A stretch of DNA of 64,000 bases from a bacterium (GCA_016719645.1 JADJYS010000006.1:186001-250000); one strand, 5' to 3'; positions 37,702 to 47,761 are shown, counted from the first letter of the stretch. Numbers and translations: made by a program. Notes: a model not told the origin generated them from the sequence alone.

Positions 37702-38670
37702 CTAGAGGTTGGCGAAGATGCTGTCGAACGCCTCCCGCATCCCCGCCTGCAGCTTCGCCACGTTCTCCGCCGACCACGACTCCTGCGGGTCGCGGATGAA
37801 GGTCGTGCGGTCGACGCGGTTGTCGAAGCGGCCCAGGGGCAGGTGGTAGGTGCGGCCGTGCGCGCGCACGGTCACGGTGTCGGACTTCTCGGTGTGCTCC
37901 AGCAGCCACTCCATGTCGTCGCAGCCGTAGTCGCCCAGCATGACCTCGATGGGCACGCCGTGGTGCAGGATCGAGCCCGGGTCGTTGGGGTCGGTGCGGG
38001 CGTCGTTCTTGCGGCGGGACTCCTCGGGCGTCACCCAGATGTAGAGGATGCTGGCGCGCTCGAGCATCGCCGGCGAGAGCATGCGCAGCGAGTACTGGTA
38101 GCCCCAGGGGTCCCGCAGGGGCAGCGCCGAGCCCTGGCCGCCGCCGCGGGCGAACTCCACCACGACGGTCTTGCCGTCCAGCGTGTCGGGCACCTCGCGC
38201 ACCTTGTCGTCGAGCAGCTTCTTCGCCTCGGGCCGCAGGGCCTCGATCAGGGCGGCGCGCTCGGCCGCGGGCAGGTCCTGCCAGATCGCGGGGGCGCCGA
38301 CCTTGGCGCGGCAGGCGTCGAAGCGCTCCATGAGCCAGGTCGACGGGCAGGCGGGGGCGGGGCGGCGGCGCGCGACCAGGTCGGCGTAGTCCTCGTTCAG
38401 CAGCTCGATGAGCGTGCCCCAGTCCAGGGGGTTCTTCATCGGCAGGTTGTCGGCGTCGAAGAAGGCGGGGTCGCAGCCCAGGGCGCGCAGCTCCTGGCTG
38501 ACGCGGCGCATCATGTGGACGTAGGGGTAGTCGTCCAGCTGGACGGTCTGGCCGATGCCGAACTGCCGCTCGCACTCGGCGGCGCTCAGGCTGGCCAGGT
38601 AGCGCCGCGCCTCGGACTTGCCGGAGGCGGGCAGGGCGCAGAGCAGCAGGACGTCGATGTGCTTGGCCAT
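37702..38670 (-). CDS. P-loop nucleotide-binding protein of unknown function
   Basis: A 322-residue cytoplasmic protein that opens with MAKHIDVLLLCALPASGKSEARRYL, a Walker A loop of the ASGKS type seen in nucleotide and tRNA-modification kinases. Further blocks are QLDDYPYVHMMRRV, FFDADNLP, VVVEFARGGGQG and ILYIWVTPEESRRKN. The last, with arginines after a strand, may serve as a lid. The layout suggests a small-molecule or nucleotide kinase related to adenylylsulfate or zeta-toxin-like kinases, but I cannot name the family. It ends at the shared hairpin. No operon partner is visible; the RND genes on the same strand are upstream by 70 bases. Confidence 0.78.
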   Translation of the reverse strand: MAKHIDVLLLCALPASGKSEARRYLASLSAAECERQFGIGQTVQLDDYPYVHMMRRVSQELRALGCDPAFFDADNLPMKNPLDWGTLIELLNEDYADLVARRRPAPACPSTWLMERFDACRAKVGAPAIWQDLPAAERAALIEALRPEAKKLLDDKVREVPDTLDGKTVVVEFARGGGQGSALPLRDPWGYQYSLRMLSPAMLERASILYIWVTPEESRRKNDARTDPNDPGSILHHGVPIEVMLGDYGCDDMEWLLEHTEKSDTVTVRAHGRTYHLPLGRFDNRVDRTTFIRDPQESWSAENVAKLQAGMREAFDSIFANL

Positions 38671-38740
38671 GGTCGTGCTCCTGTCGGGAGGTCGGTGGTC
38701 GCGTCGTCGGCCGCAAACATCGCCGGGCCCGGGGACGCGG

Positions 38741-40624
38741 TCAAGCCCCGGATCCGCCGTCCGGGGCCGCGGCCGCGGCGGCCGGCGCGCGCCGCAGCAG
38801 GCGGGCGCGCAGCGCCGCCAGCCGCCAGCCGCAGCGGCAGAACACCCAGTAGAGGACGGGCATCACCGCGACGATCAGCACCGTGCTGGAGGCCAGCCCG
38901 CCGATGCTGGAGAGCGCCAGGTTCTCCCAGATGTCCTTGCCCTGGGCGTCGTCCATCCGCACCAGCAGGGGCAGCAGGCCGACGATCGTGGTGCCGGTGG
39001 TCAGCAGGATCGAGCGCAGCTGGATGGCCGTGCCCCCGACGATCGCCTCGTGCAGCAGCTCCAGGCGGGTAGCCGCCGGCAGCCGCCACAGGTCGCCGCC
39101 GCCCAGCCGCGGCGCGTCGGGCACCAAGCCGCCCCAGGGGTGGCCGTCGGCCAGGCGCTCGCGCAGCTGCAGCCGGAAGCGGTTGACCAGCAGGATGGCG
39201 TTGTTGACCACGATGCCGAACAGCAGCACCAGGCCGATGCGGGCCGAGGAGTCGAACTGCGAGCCGGTGAGCCAGAAGACGGCCATCACGCCGCACAGCG
39301 CCATCGGCAGCGCCAGCATGACCAGCAGGGGCAGCGCCAGGCTCTCGAACAGCGCGGCCATGGTGATGAAGACGAACGCCGCGGTCAGCCACAGCATCGT
39401 GTTCATCTCCTGCTCCTCCTGCTCGGTGAGCTGCTCGCCCGAGACGTCTTCGGCGGTGTAGCCGTAGGGCAGGTCGACGCCGGCGATGATCTCCTGGAGG
39501 TAGTGCTGCCGCATCCGGTCGGTGCCCACGTACTCCCAGTTGATCTGGACGGCGTACTGCTGGTCCTTGCGGTTGATGGAGTTCACCACCGGCCGCTGCT
39601 GCAGCGACACGAGGTCGGCGAGCCGCACGCGCTGGCCGGCGAGCGTGGTCATGGTGTGGCCGACGATCTGGTCGTACTGGAGGTCGTCGGCGTCGGCGAA
39701 GGCCAGCTGCAGGCGCTGGTCGCGGCCCTCGAGGATCATGTGCCAGGGGAACTCGATGCCCAGCAGGCGGCGCAGGTAGCCCACGACCTCCTGCACGGTG
39801 AGGTGGTGCTGCGCGAGCGCGGCGCGGTCGATGACGATGAGCGTCTCGTCGGTGTCGGAGCGGTCGAAGCGGTCGCCGCCGGTCAGCCGCACGTTGCGCA
39901 CCCGGCGGCTGCGCTCGAGGCGCTCCATGACCCCGGCCGACAGGCCCTCCAGCTCGCGGCTGTTGTAGCCGGTGAGCCGCAGCAGCGAGTTGCTGATGCC
40001 GCCGCCGCCGCCGCCCTTGAGGTAGGGGTCGCCGAAGCCGTTGATCCAGATGAACATGCCGCCCAGCTCCTCGGCCAGCAGGATCAGGCGGTTGCGGTAC
40101 AGCTCCGGGTACTCCGTGCGCAGCATCGGCTCCTCGAACTCGATGCGCATGTAGGCCCGGTTGTCCCAGGAGGTCGTCTTGACGGTCACGCCGTCGGGCA
40201 CCGGCTCCAGCTCGGCCTCGAACTGCTTCATCGTCTCGCTGGCGAGCAGGACGTCGGTGCCGACCGGGCGCTCGAGGTAGAGCACCAGGGTCTCCGCGTC
40301 CTGCTGCTGCCAGAAGCCGCCGTGGGCGACCTCGTGGCGGTAGAGGTGGTAGCCGCCGTAGACGGCGCCCGCCAGCAGCAGCAGGGGGTACCACCAGCGG
40401 CGCAGGTGGAAGGCCGTGATCCGCCGCACGTAGGCCGCGAAGACGCCCGTCACCGTCATCAGGCCCAGGGCGCCGCCGAACCAGGGCAGCATGCGCGCGA
40501 CGGCCGCGCGGTCGCGGACGGCGGCGAAGGCGGCCAGCGCGACCAGGGTGAGGGCGGCCGCGGTCAGCGCCCAGCGCCACAGCAGGGGCCAGCCCTCGCG
40601 CTCGGGGGCGGGGCGCGCGGCTGC
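38741..40624 (-). CDS. RND efflux permease 2, C-terminal fragment (frameshifted)
   Basis: Second half of an HAE1/AcrB-type inner-membrane pump: the large second periplasmic loop followed by six membrane helices. Typical late signatures are present: YAVQINWEYVG, MNTMLWLTAAFVFITMAALFESLALPL, LVLLFGIVVNNAILLVN and ILLTTGTTIVGLLPLL. The sequence becomes sensible at REGWPLLW, just after the N-terminal frame drifts into a missense tail. The junction near 40620 lies in a CCCC-G-CCCCC stretch, so one missing C would restore a single protein of about 1,120 residues. The start coordinate given here is only that junction. It ends in an Ala-rich tail DGGSGA. Confidence 0.75.
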   Translation of the reverse strand, partial: AAARPAPEREGWPLLWRWALTAAALTLVALAAFAAVRDRAAVARMLPWFGGALGLMTVTGVFAAYVRRITAFHLRRWWYPLLLLAGAVYGGYHLYRHEVAHGGFWQQQDAETLVLYLERPVGTDVLLASETMKQFEAELEPVPDGVTVKTTSWDNRAYMRIEFEEPMLRTEYPELYRNRLILLAEELGGMFIWINGFGDPYLKGGGGGGISNSLLRLTGYNSRELEGLSAGVMERLERSRRVRNVRLTGGDRFDRSDTDETLIVIDRAALAQHHLTVQEVVGYLRRLLGIEFPWHMILEGRDQRLQLAFADADDLQYDQIVGHTMTTLAGQRVRLADLVSLQQRPVVNSINRKDQQYAVQINWEYVGTDRMRQHYLQEIIAGVDLPYGYTAEDVSGEQLTEQEEQEMNTMLWLTAAFVFITMAALFESLALPLLVMLALPMALCGVMAVFWLTGSQFDSSARIGLVLLFGIVVNNAILLVNRFRLQLRERLADGHPWGGLVPDAPRLGGGDLWRLPAATRLELLHEAIVGGTAIQLRSILLTTGTTIVGLLPLLVRMDDAQGKDIWENLALSSIGGLASSTVLIVAVMPVLYWVFCRCGWRLAALRARLLRRAPAAAAAAPDGGSGA

Positions 40625-42105
40625 GCCAGCTCGCGCTCGGCCAGGGGGCGCAGGGCGACGGGGATCCAGGCGAAGGCCACGAAGATCGAGGCCGTCATCG
40701 CGATGCCCACGCTCACGGCCAGGGGCTGGTAGTAGACGGCCAGCCGGTCGGAGAGGTACATGAAGGACAGGAAGGCGACGACCGTGGTCAGGGTCGTGGC
40801 CATGATCGGGAAGGCCACCTCCCGGGTGCCGGCGACCAGGACGTCGCGCACGTCGCCGCGGCGGCCCAGCACGCGGCGGTGGATGGCGTCGAGCACCAGG
40901 ATGCTGTTGTCCATCAGCATGCCGAAGCAGACGGTCAGGCCGCTGATGGTGATGAAGTTCACCGAGATCCCGAAGAAGTAGAACAGCGACAGGCAGATCA
41001 CGATCGCCAGCAGGATCGAGCCGGTGACGATGGCCGTGAAGCGCACGCGGCGCAGGGCGGCCGCCAGCAGCAGGAACAGCAGGACCAGGATCGCCAGCGA
41101 GCGGTTGACCAGCTCCCGCACCTTCCCGCGCAGCTCCTCGCCGTTGTCGGTGTCGATCTCGAAGTCGACGGGGAAGGGCAGGTCGGCGCGGATCCGCGGC
41201 AGCGCCGCGCGCACGTCGCGGCTGACGGCGATGGCGTTGGTGCCGCTGCGCTTGGCGATCGAGGCCTGGATCACGTTGCGCCCGTTGATGCGCACGAAGT
41301 GGGTGGGGTCGTCGTACGAAGGCGCCAGCGACGCGAGCCGCCACAGGGCGATCGGCTGGCCGCCGCGGGTGGCCACCACGGTGTCCAGGATCATGCGCGC
41401 GGTCACCGAGTCCTGCACGCTGACCGCGATCTCGCGGCCGCGGCGGCGCACGCCGCCGGCGGGCAGGATGTCGTCCAGCACGTCGATCGCGGCGTAGACC
41501 TCGTCGGCGTGGACGGCGTAGCGCTCCATGAGCTCGAAGTCCAGCAGCACCTTGACCAGCGGCAGCGCGCCGCCCTGCAGTTCGACGTCGGCGACGCCCG
41601 GCACGGCCAGCAGGCGGGGCAGCAGCCAGGTCTCGGCCCGGTCGCGCAGGCCGTTGGCGCTCAGGTCCGAGATCAGGCTGACGGTCATGAAGTCGTCGGT
41701 GCGGAACTCCTCGGGGACCTCGGGCACGACCCGCGGCTGCGAGGCGGTCGACGGCAGGTCGGCGCGCACCCCGCCCAGCTGCTCGGCGAGCTCCAGCTGC
41801 GCGAACTCCAGGTTGACGTCGCGGCGGAACTCGACGGTCACCTGGCTCAGGCCGGGGCGCGAGCTGGAGGTGATGCCCTCGACGCCGTAGACCTTGCGCG
41901 CGGCCTCCTCGACGGGCAGGGTGAGCGAGCGCAGCACGGCCGACGGCGAGGCGCCGATCCAGGTCGTGGTCACCGAGAGGGTGGGCAGCTCGGTGTCGGG
42001 CATCGCCTCGATCTCGAGGCGCGGCAGGGCGTAGAGGCCCATGAACACCAGGGCCGAGAACAGCATCCAGGTGGCGACGGGATGGTCGACGAAGCGCCGG
42101 ATCAC
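40564..42105 (-). CDS. RND efflux permease 2, N-terminal fragment
   Basis: First half of the same pump. It begins MIRRFVDHPVATWMLFSALVFMGLYALPRLEIEAMPD, the classic first helix and start of the porter domain. Porter blocks and helices 2-6 follow (SLAILVLLFLLLAAALRR, FGISVNFITISGLTVCFGMLMDNSILVLDAI, VAFPIMATTLTTVVAFLSF). Proton-relay aspartate is in MLMDNSI; most AcrB-type pumps have two Asp here (DD), so this one resembles the single-Asp CusA/MdtB-like variants. The start is GTG, two bases off the stop of permease 1. Substrate could be small organics or metals; not decided. Confidence 0.82.
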   Translation of the reverse strand: MIRRFVDHPVATWMLFSALVFMGLYALPRLEIEAMPDTELPTLSVTTTWIGASPSAVLRSLTLPVEEAARKVYGVEGITSSSRPGLSQVTVEFRRDVNLEFAQLELAEQLGGVRADLPSTASQPRVVPEVPEEFRTDDFMTVSLISDLSANGLRDRAETWLLPRLLAVPGVADVELQGGALPLVKVLLDFELMERYAVHADEVYAAIDVLDDILPAGGVRRRGREIAVSVQDSVTARMILDTVVATRGGQPIALWRLASLAPSYDDPTHFVRINGRNVIQASIAKRSGTNAIAVSRDVRAALPRIRADLPFPVDFEIDTDNGEELRGKVRELVNRSLAILVLLFLLLAAALRRVRFTAIVTGSILLAIVICLSLFYFFGISVNFITISGLTVCFGMLMDNSILVLDAIHRRVLGRRGDVRDVLVAGTREVAFPIMATTLTTVVAFLSFMYLSDRLAVYYQPLAVSVGIAMTASIFVAFAWIPVALRPLAERELAQPRAPPPSARAGPCCGAGR

Positions 42106-42106
42106 G

Positions 42107-43465
42107 TCAGGCCCCGGCCTTTCCCTCGTAGTCGCGGTCCAGGCGCCGGTGCAGGATCTCGTAAAGCGTCGGCGTCAGGAACAGCGTCACCACGGTGGAG
42201 ATCGTCAGGCCGCCCAGGATGGTCACCGCCAGCGGCCGCTGGACCTGGGCGCCGGTGCCCAGGCCGATGGCCATCGGGATCAGGCCCAGCACCGTGGTCA
42301 GGTTCGTCATCATGATGGGGCGGAAGCGCAGGCGGCCGGCCTCGAGCACGGCGGCGCGCCCCGACATCCCCTCCTCGCGCAGCTGGCGGATGGTCGAGAC
42401 CTTCACGATGGCGTCGTTGACGGAGATGCCCAGCAGGGCCACCAGGCCGATCAGCGAGATGATGTTGATGGACTGCCCGGAGATCGCGCAGGCCAGGCCG
42501 GCGCCCAGCACGCCGACCGGCAGCACCGTGGTGATGATCAGGGGATCGACGAAGGACTCGAACTGGGCGGCCAGGATCATGTAGACCAGCAGCGCCGACA
42601 GCAGCAGGGCCCAGCCCAGGTCGCGGAACGAGCGGGTGATCTCCTCCTGCTCGCCGCCCTGGACGAAGCCGACGCCGGCGGGCTTGTCCACGGCGGCGAT
42701 CTCGCGTTCGACGTCCTGCCAGATCCGGCTGAGGCTGCGGCCCTGCACGTCGCCGCTGAGGGTGATCTGCCGGCGCTGGTCGCGGCGGACGACCTCGCGC
42801 ACGGGCCGGCCCTCGGTCAGGCGCACGAAGCTGCCCAGGCGCACGGTCAGGCCCTCGCCGACCCGGACCGGCGAGGCCAGCACGCCGTCGAGGTCGCGCC
42901 GGCGCTCCAGCGGCAGGCGCACCGCGATGTCGATGCGCTGCTCGACCTCGTTGAAGGTGGTGGCGACCACGCCCTGCACGCGGGCCTGCAGCTCGCGCGC
43001 CAGGGTGTCGGGGTCCAGCCCGTGCCGCAGGGCGTCCTCGCGGTCGATGCTGACCTCCACGCTGGGGTTGCCCAGCACGCGGTCCATCTCCAGGTCGACC
43101 AGTCCGGGCACGCCGGGCAGGCGCCGCATGAGCTCCTCGGCCACCGACACGGCGTCCCCGGCGTGCTCGGCGACCACGCCCAGGTTGAAGGGCGCCTCGC
43201 CGCTGGCGAGGATCTCCTGCAGCCCGATGCCCTCGTCGTGATAGGTGGCGACGGTGCCCGCGAGCCGCGCGAGCCGCGGCCGCAGGCGGTCCTTGACGCG
43301 CGCCATGCGCTCGGCGCCGTCGCGGGCCGGGTGCAGCAGCACCCGCAGCCGCACCGTGTTGGCGGCGGTGTAGTCCTTGAGCGCGGCCAGCGTCCGCTCC
43401 GTCTGGCCGACCTGCGAGAAGACCGTCGCCACCTCGGGCATGGCGGCCAGCTCCGACGGCCAGAG
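42107..43465 (-). CDS. RND efflux permease 1, C-terminal fragment (frameshifted)
   Basis: Second half of the first permease: the rest of the second periplasmic loop (MPEVATVFSQVGQTERTLAAL, IGLQEILASGEAPFNLGVV) and helices 7-12 (LLLSALLVYMILAAQFESFVDPLI, IGLVALLGISVNDAIVKVSTI, TNLTTVLGLIPMAIGLG). SVNDAI resembles the helix-10 VNNAI block. It stops at TGA two bases before the next permease start. The upstream limit given is the approximate frame junction. Confidence 0.75.
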   Translation of the reverse strand, partial: LWPSELAAMPEVATVFSQVGQTERTLAALKDYTAANTVRLRVLLHPARDGAERMARVKDRLRPRLARLAGTVATYHDEGIGLQEILASGEAPFNLGVVAEHAGDAVSVAEELMRRLPGVPGLVDLEMDRVLGNPSVEVSIDREDALRHGLDPDTLARELQARVQGVVATTFNEVEQRIDIAVRLPLERRRDLDGVLASPVRVGEGLTVRLGSFVRLTEGRPVREVVRRDQRRQITLSGDVQGRSLSRIWQDVEREIAAVDKPAGVGFVQGGEQEEITRSFRDLGWALLLSALLVYMILAAQFESFVDPLIITTVLPVGVLGAGLACAISGQSINIISLIGLVALLGISVNDAIVKVSTIRQLREEGMSGRAAVLEAGRLRFRPIMMTNLTTVLGLIPMAIGLGTGAQVQRPLAVTILGGLTISTVVTLFLTPTLYEILHRRLDRDYEGKAGA

Positions 43466-45210
43466 CGGCGGCCGCCACCTCGCCGGTGGCCTCCAGCGGC
43501 GTGCCGCTGGGCAGCTCGAGGGAGAGGGAGAAGTCGCCGCTGTTGCGCGCGGGCAGGAACGAGCGCGGGATCCCCAGCGACAGGACCGCGGCCGCGGCCA
43601 GCGCCCAGGGCCAGCCAGGCGTAGAACGGGCCCTTGCGGTCCATGACCTTCACCAGGCCGGTGTGGTAGATCCGGTAGGCTCCCTCGAACAGGTTGTCGC
43701 CGAGGCGGAAGATCCCGCGCGGGTGCTCGGCCCCGGCCTTGAGCATGCGCGCCGACAGCGTCGGCTGCAGCAGCAGGGCCGTGGCCACCGAGACCAGCAG
43801 CGCGATGGTCACGGTGATGGCCTGGTCGCGGAAGAACTCGCCGGCGATGCCCGGCACGTAGATGACCGGGAAGAAGACGGCCACGGTCGTCAGCGTCGAG
43901 GCCAGCACCGGCATGGCGACCTCGCGCGTCGCCGTGGCGCAGGTCGCGGCCACCGACGCGCCGGGCGCGTCCTCGGCCAGGTGCCGCTTGATGTTGTCCA
44001 GCACGACGATCGAGTTGTCCACCAGCATGCCCGCCGCCAGCGAGAGGCCGCCGAGGGACATCAGGTTGAGGTTCACCCCGAAGGCGTGCATGAAGGCGAA
44101 GGCGGTGACGATGCTGACGGGCATCGACAGGCTGACCACGATGGGGCTGCGCCACTCGCGCAGGAAGAAGAACAGCACCAGGAAGGCCAGCGCGGCGCCC
44201 GACAGCAGCGAGCCCGTCAGGCCGCGGAAGCTCTCCTGCACGAAGTCGGCGTCGCGGTAGACGAAGCGCGACTTGAAGTCGGGGTACTGCCCGCGCAGCA
44301 CCTCCAGGATGCGGTCGACCTCGGCGGTGGCGCGGATGGTGTTGGCGCCCACCTCCTTGTAGACCAGGAGCGAGACCGCCTCCTGCCCGCCGATCAGGGT
44401 CAGGCCCTCGGGCTCCTTGACCGTGTCGAGCACCTCGGCGACGTCGCCGACGGTGATCAGGCCGGCGCGCCGCGTGGGGATCTCGGTGCGGCGGATGTCG
44501 TCGAGGGACTCGAATTCGCCCAGGATGCGCAGCGGCAGGTGCAGCGGGCCCTTGCGCACGCGGCCGCCGGGGAAGCTGACGTTGCTCAGGGCCAGGGACT
44601 GCCGCAGGTCGGCCATCGTCAGCCCGTACAGGCGCAGCTTGTCGGGGTCGGGGCGCACGAGGATCTCGCGCTCGCGGCCGCCGATCACCTCGGCCTGGCT
44701 GATGCCGTCGACCTGTTCCAGCGCGGGCTTGACGACCTCCTCGCAGAACTGGGTCATCTCGGCCATGTCGTCGTCGCCCTCGAGGACCATGATGGCGACG
44801 GGGCGCGCGCCCGGGTCCCAGCGCAGGATCAGCGGGCGGTCGGCGCCGTCGGGGAAGTCCTCGCGGTTGGAGACCTGATCCACGGCCTCGCGCAGGTGCA
44901 GGTTGGCGAAGTCCATCGCCGTGCCCCACTCGTACTGCACCGTCACGGTGCTGGCGCCCTCGCGCGTGCGCGAGACCACCTGGCGCACGCCGGCCAGGCC
45001 GGTGATGCGCTCCTCGAGCGGCTGGGTGACCAGGCGGGCGAGGTCGTCGGCCGGCACCTCGGGGTACTCGGTGATGACCGTCAGGTTGGGGTAGTTGATG
45101 CTCGGCAGCAGGTCCACCGGCAGGCGGCGGTAGGACTGCACGCCCACCACCAGCAGGCCCGCGAACACCATCAGGACCGCGACCGGGCGCGCGACGGCGC
45201 CGCGGATCAT
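43466..45210 (-). CDS. RND efflux permease 1, N-terminal part (two frame breaks near its end)
   Basis: Starts MIRGAVARPVAVLMVFAGLLVVGV and shows the porter domain and helices 2-6, including GMLVDNSIVVLDNIKRHLA, again with one Asp in the relay helix. The frame is good to GPFYAWLAL near 43625. It then continues one frame over as VLSLGIPRSFLPARNSGDF and SLSLELPSGTPLEATGEV to about 43470, and shifts again into the C-terminal fragment. Each step equals one extra base, beside GGCCC and GCCGCCG runs. Joined, the protein would be about 1,035 residues. Its start overlaps the adaptor gene stop (ATGA), so adaptor and both permeases form one operon. Two permeases with one adaptor recall the MdtBC heteromultimer. 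Confidence 0.78.
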
Positions 45211-46499
45211 GGCGCCTCGCCGCCGGCCGCCGCCGCCCAGCGGTCGTCGGTCGGCACGGTGCGGCGCACGTCCAGCTTGGCCTCGTGGGCCAGGGTCAGG
45301 TGGTCGCTGACCACCACCAGGTCGCCCGGCTCCAGCGAGCCGCCGCTGTGCACGGCCAGGATCTCGATCCAGGCGGCGTTCTGGCGGCCGGTGTCGACGT
45401 ACAGCCACTGGGCGCGGTCGTCCGCGGCCTTGAAGACCAGGGGCCGGTCGTCGCGGGTCAGCACGGCGTCGCGGGGCACCAGCAGCAGGTCGCGGTGGAT
45501 GCGCGCCGCCACCTCGGCCCGGGCGAACATGCCGGGGCGGAAGCGGCCGTCCGGGTTGGCGAAGCGGATCAGCACCTGGCAGGTGCGGCTCGCCTGGTCG
45601 AGCGTGGGGCTGATCACGTCGACGGTCGCCCGGATCGTGTCGCCGACCGCCGGCACCGCCACCAGGGCCGCGCTGCCCTCGGCCAGCTCGCCCAGGTCGG
45701 CCTCCAGCACGTTGACCACGGCCTCCAGGCGCGTGTTGTCCGAGACGGTGCCCACCGTCTGGCCCACCGAGACGTTGGCGCCCTTGACGGCGGTCAGGCT
45801 GCTGACCACGCCGCCGAAGGGGGCGCGGATCTCGGCGTGCTCGAGGTCGAGCCGGGCGCGCTCCTCGGCGATGCGGGCCTCGGCCAGGCCCGTGCGCTGG
45901 GCGGCGGCGTCGCGGCGGAAGGCGCCGGCCTTCAGCGCGGTCAGCTCCAGGTCCAGCAGCTGCGCGGCGTGCGCGGCGGGGTCGAGCTCGCCGCGGTCGC
46001 GCCGGGCCTGCAGCTCGTCGCGCCGCGCCAGGAACTCGGTCATGGCCGCGGGGTCGTCGACCTGCTCCTCGTCCTCGGCCGCGATCTGGCCCAGGGCCCG
46101 CAGGTGGCGCAGCCGGCTCTCCTCCAGGGCGAGCCGGTAGGGGCGGGGGTCGAGGCGGGCCAGCACCTGGCCCGCGCGCACGCGGTCGCCGTCGCGGACC
46201 AGGACCTCGGTCAGCTCCCCGCCGAGCTGGCTGCGGACCTCGACGGTCTTGGTGGTGCGCAGCACGCCGTCGGCGAAGACGGGGATCACCAGGGCGCCCC
46301 GGTGCACGGCCCCGACGTCGACCTTGATGGCCTTCTCGCGCTTGGGCTCGTCGGCCTCGGCGCCGGCGGTGTCGGCGGCGGCCGCCGCCGCCGTGCTGTC
46401 GGCGCCGGCGGCGCCGTCGCCGGCCTTGTCGCCGGCGCAGCCGGCCAGCGCCAGCAGCAGCAGGAGCGTGAGCGGCGCTGCGGTTTCGAGGTTCATCAT
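45207..46499 (-). CDS. RND efflux periplasmic adaptor (membrane fusion protein), lipoprotein
   Basis: A 430-residue adaptor with a lipobox (LLALAGCAGDK). A low-complexity Ala/Asp/Gly linker precedes the HlyD-type domains. The lipoyl half-motif is VRSQLGGELTEVLVRDGDRVRAGQVLARLDPRPY, then a helical hairpin with an unusual acidic EDEEQVDDP turn, then HAEIRAPFGGVVSSLTAVKGANVSVGQTV and a beta-barrel ending GMFARAEV. It would bridge the permeases downstream to an outer-membrane channel, which is not encoded nearby. Two adjacent ATGs are possible starts. First gene of the efflux operon; no regulator is adjacent. Confidence 0.92.
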   Translation of the reverse strand: MMNLETAAPLTLLLLLALAGCAGDKAGDGAAGADSTAAAAAADTAGAEADEPKREKAIKVDVGAVHRGALVIPVFADGVLRTTKTVEVRSQLGGELTEVLVRDGDRVRAGQVLARLDPRPYRLALEESRLRHLRALGQIAAEDEEQVDDPAAMTEFLARRDELQARRDRGELDPAAHAAQLLDLELTALKAGAFRRDAAAQRTGLAEARIAEERARLDLEHAEIRAPFGGVVSSLTAVKGANVSVGQTVGTVSDNTRLEAVVNVLEADLGELAEGSAALVAVPAVGDTIRATVDVISPTLDQASRTCQVLIRFANPDGRFRPGMFARAEVAARIHRDLLLVPRDAVLTRDDRPLVFKAADDRAQWLYVDTGRQNAAWIEILAVHSGGSLEPGDLVVVSDHLTLAHEAKLDVRRTVPTDDRWAAAAGGEAP

Positions 46500-46546
46500 G
46501 CGGTTCTTCAAGAGCGTCTCCCGTCTGCGGGCGCCTGGGCGCCGGT

Positions 46547-47761
46547 TCAGCGCACGATCTTGCAGCTGATGATCTCCATGGGGGCGACGTCGGCCGCCGC
46601 GTCGGTCTGCTCGCCGGCGCCCATGCCGGCCAGGAACGCGTCCCAGTAGTTGAGCACCAGCACGGCCCGGTCCGGCGAGATCAGGAACAGCTGGTCCTTG
46701 AGGCCGTCGGCGTCGGCATGGACGCGGACCTGGCGGTCGAAGACGCCCTGCGCGTCGAAGACGTCGTAGGTCAGCATCACGCCGTCGGGCTGGCCGCGCT
46801 GGCCGCGGCCGGACAGCACCCAGACCGTGCCGTCGGCGAGCACGGTGAGGCTCTGGATGTGCGGCTCGGCGTCGGCCACCTTGACCGGCGGCGGCACCGG
46901 GTAGTTGCGGGCCTGGGCCTTCAGCAGCGATTCGGCGCGGTCGTGGTCGGCGCGGTCGCGCGCCAGCGGCGCGTAGGGGCGCTCGAAGGTGCCCAGCAGC
47001 TTGCCGTCCGCGGCGTGCCGCTCCACGAGGTAGCGGTCGCGGTGGGGCGCCGCGTAGACCTCGCCGTTGGGCGCGAGGCCCCAGCGCGTCCACACGAAGT
47101 CCACGGCCAGCTCGTCCAGGACCATGTTGCCGAAGTCCTGCACGGCGGTCTTGGACGCGATCGTGCCCAGCGTCGAGCCGTCGGCGCGCACGCCGTCCAG
47201 GAAGTAGGTCTGGTTCAGCTTGCCCGCGGCGAAGGTCTGGCGGATGCCGCACAGCGCCGTGGTGCCGCCGCGGCTGCTGCCGCCGACCAGCACCGCGAAG
47301 CCGCCGGCCGCGGGGTCGCCGGCCTGGAAGGGGAACGAGCCCGCGGGGTTCCCCGCGCGGTCGAGCTGCACGATCTTGCCGGGGAACACCTGCACCACGG
47401 CCAGCTTGCCGTCCGGCAGGAAGAAGGCGTCGGCCGGGCGGCGGAACTCGCCGGGGCCCTCGCCCTCGCGGCCGAGGGTGCCGGTGCGCCGGCCGTCGGG
47501 CGCGAAGACCGCGACCTCGGACAGCTGGCCGTCCAGGACGTAGAGGTTGCCCTTCTCGTCGGCGATGATCTGGGCGACGACCCCGAACAGGTTGGCGTCG
47601 TCGTCCTCGCCGCCGACGCGCCACGTCTCCTGCAGGCGGACGTCGGTCACGCCGTGGGCGGGGGTCGCGCCGTTGACCACGTGGGGGACCTCGGCGGCAG
47701 GTGCGGCGACGGCGAGCAGGCAGAGCAGGCACAGGGTGGTCAGGGACGTGGCGCGGGGCAT
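46547..47761 (-). CDS. Secreted six-bladed beta-propeller (NHL-like) protein
   Basis: A 404-residue exported protein (signal peptide LTTLCLLCLLAVAAPAA). The mature part has NHL-type blades such as GNLYVLDGQLSEVAVFAPDGRRTGTLGREGEGPGEFRRP, where the GREGEGPGEF turn is the hallmark of six-bladed propellers seen in this and Bacteroidota-like lineages. Five more weaker blades follow. GAGGAG lies before the ATG. It is 48 bases upstream of the adaptor gene on the same strand, so it might be the first gene of the efflux operon, but a shared function is not obvious. A related propeller (48535) lies on the other side of the AT-rich boundary. Confidence 0.82.
   Translation of the reverse strand: MPRATSLTTLCLLCLLAVAAPAAEVPHVVNGATPAHGVTDVRLQETWRVGGEDDDANLFGVVAQIIADEKGNLYVLDGQLSEVAVFAPDGRRTGTLGREGEGPGEFRRPADAFFLPDGKLAVVQVFPGKIVQLDRAGNPAGSFPFQAGDPAAGGFAVLVGGSSRGGTTALCGIRQTFAAGKLNQTYFLDGVRADGSTLGTIASKTAVQDFGNMVLDELAVDFVWTRWGLAPNGEVYAAPHRDRYLVERHAADGKLLGTFERPYAPLARDRADHDRAESLLKAQARNYPVPPPVKVADAEPHIQSLTVLADGTVWVLSGRGQRGQPDGVMLTYDVFDAQGVFDRQVRVHADADGLKDQLFLISPDRAVLVLNYWDAFLAGMGAGEQTDAAADVAPMEIISCKIVR

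Noticed and set aside
38618..40732. A 704-codon plus-strand frame opposite the RND permease
   Set aside because: Low-complexity shadow with no ribosome site or domain; the minus strand carries a clear RND pump.
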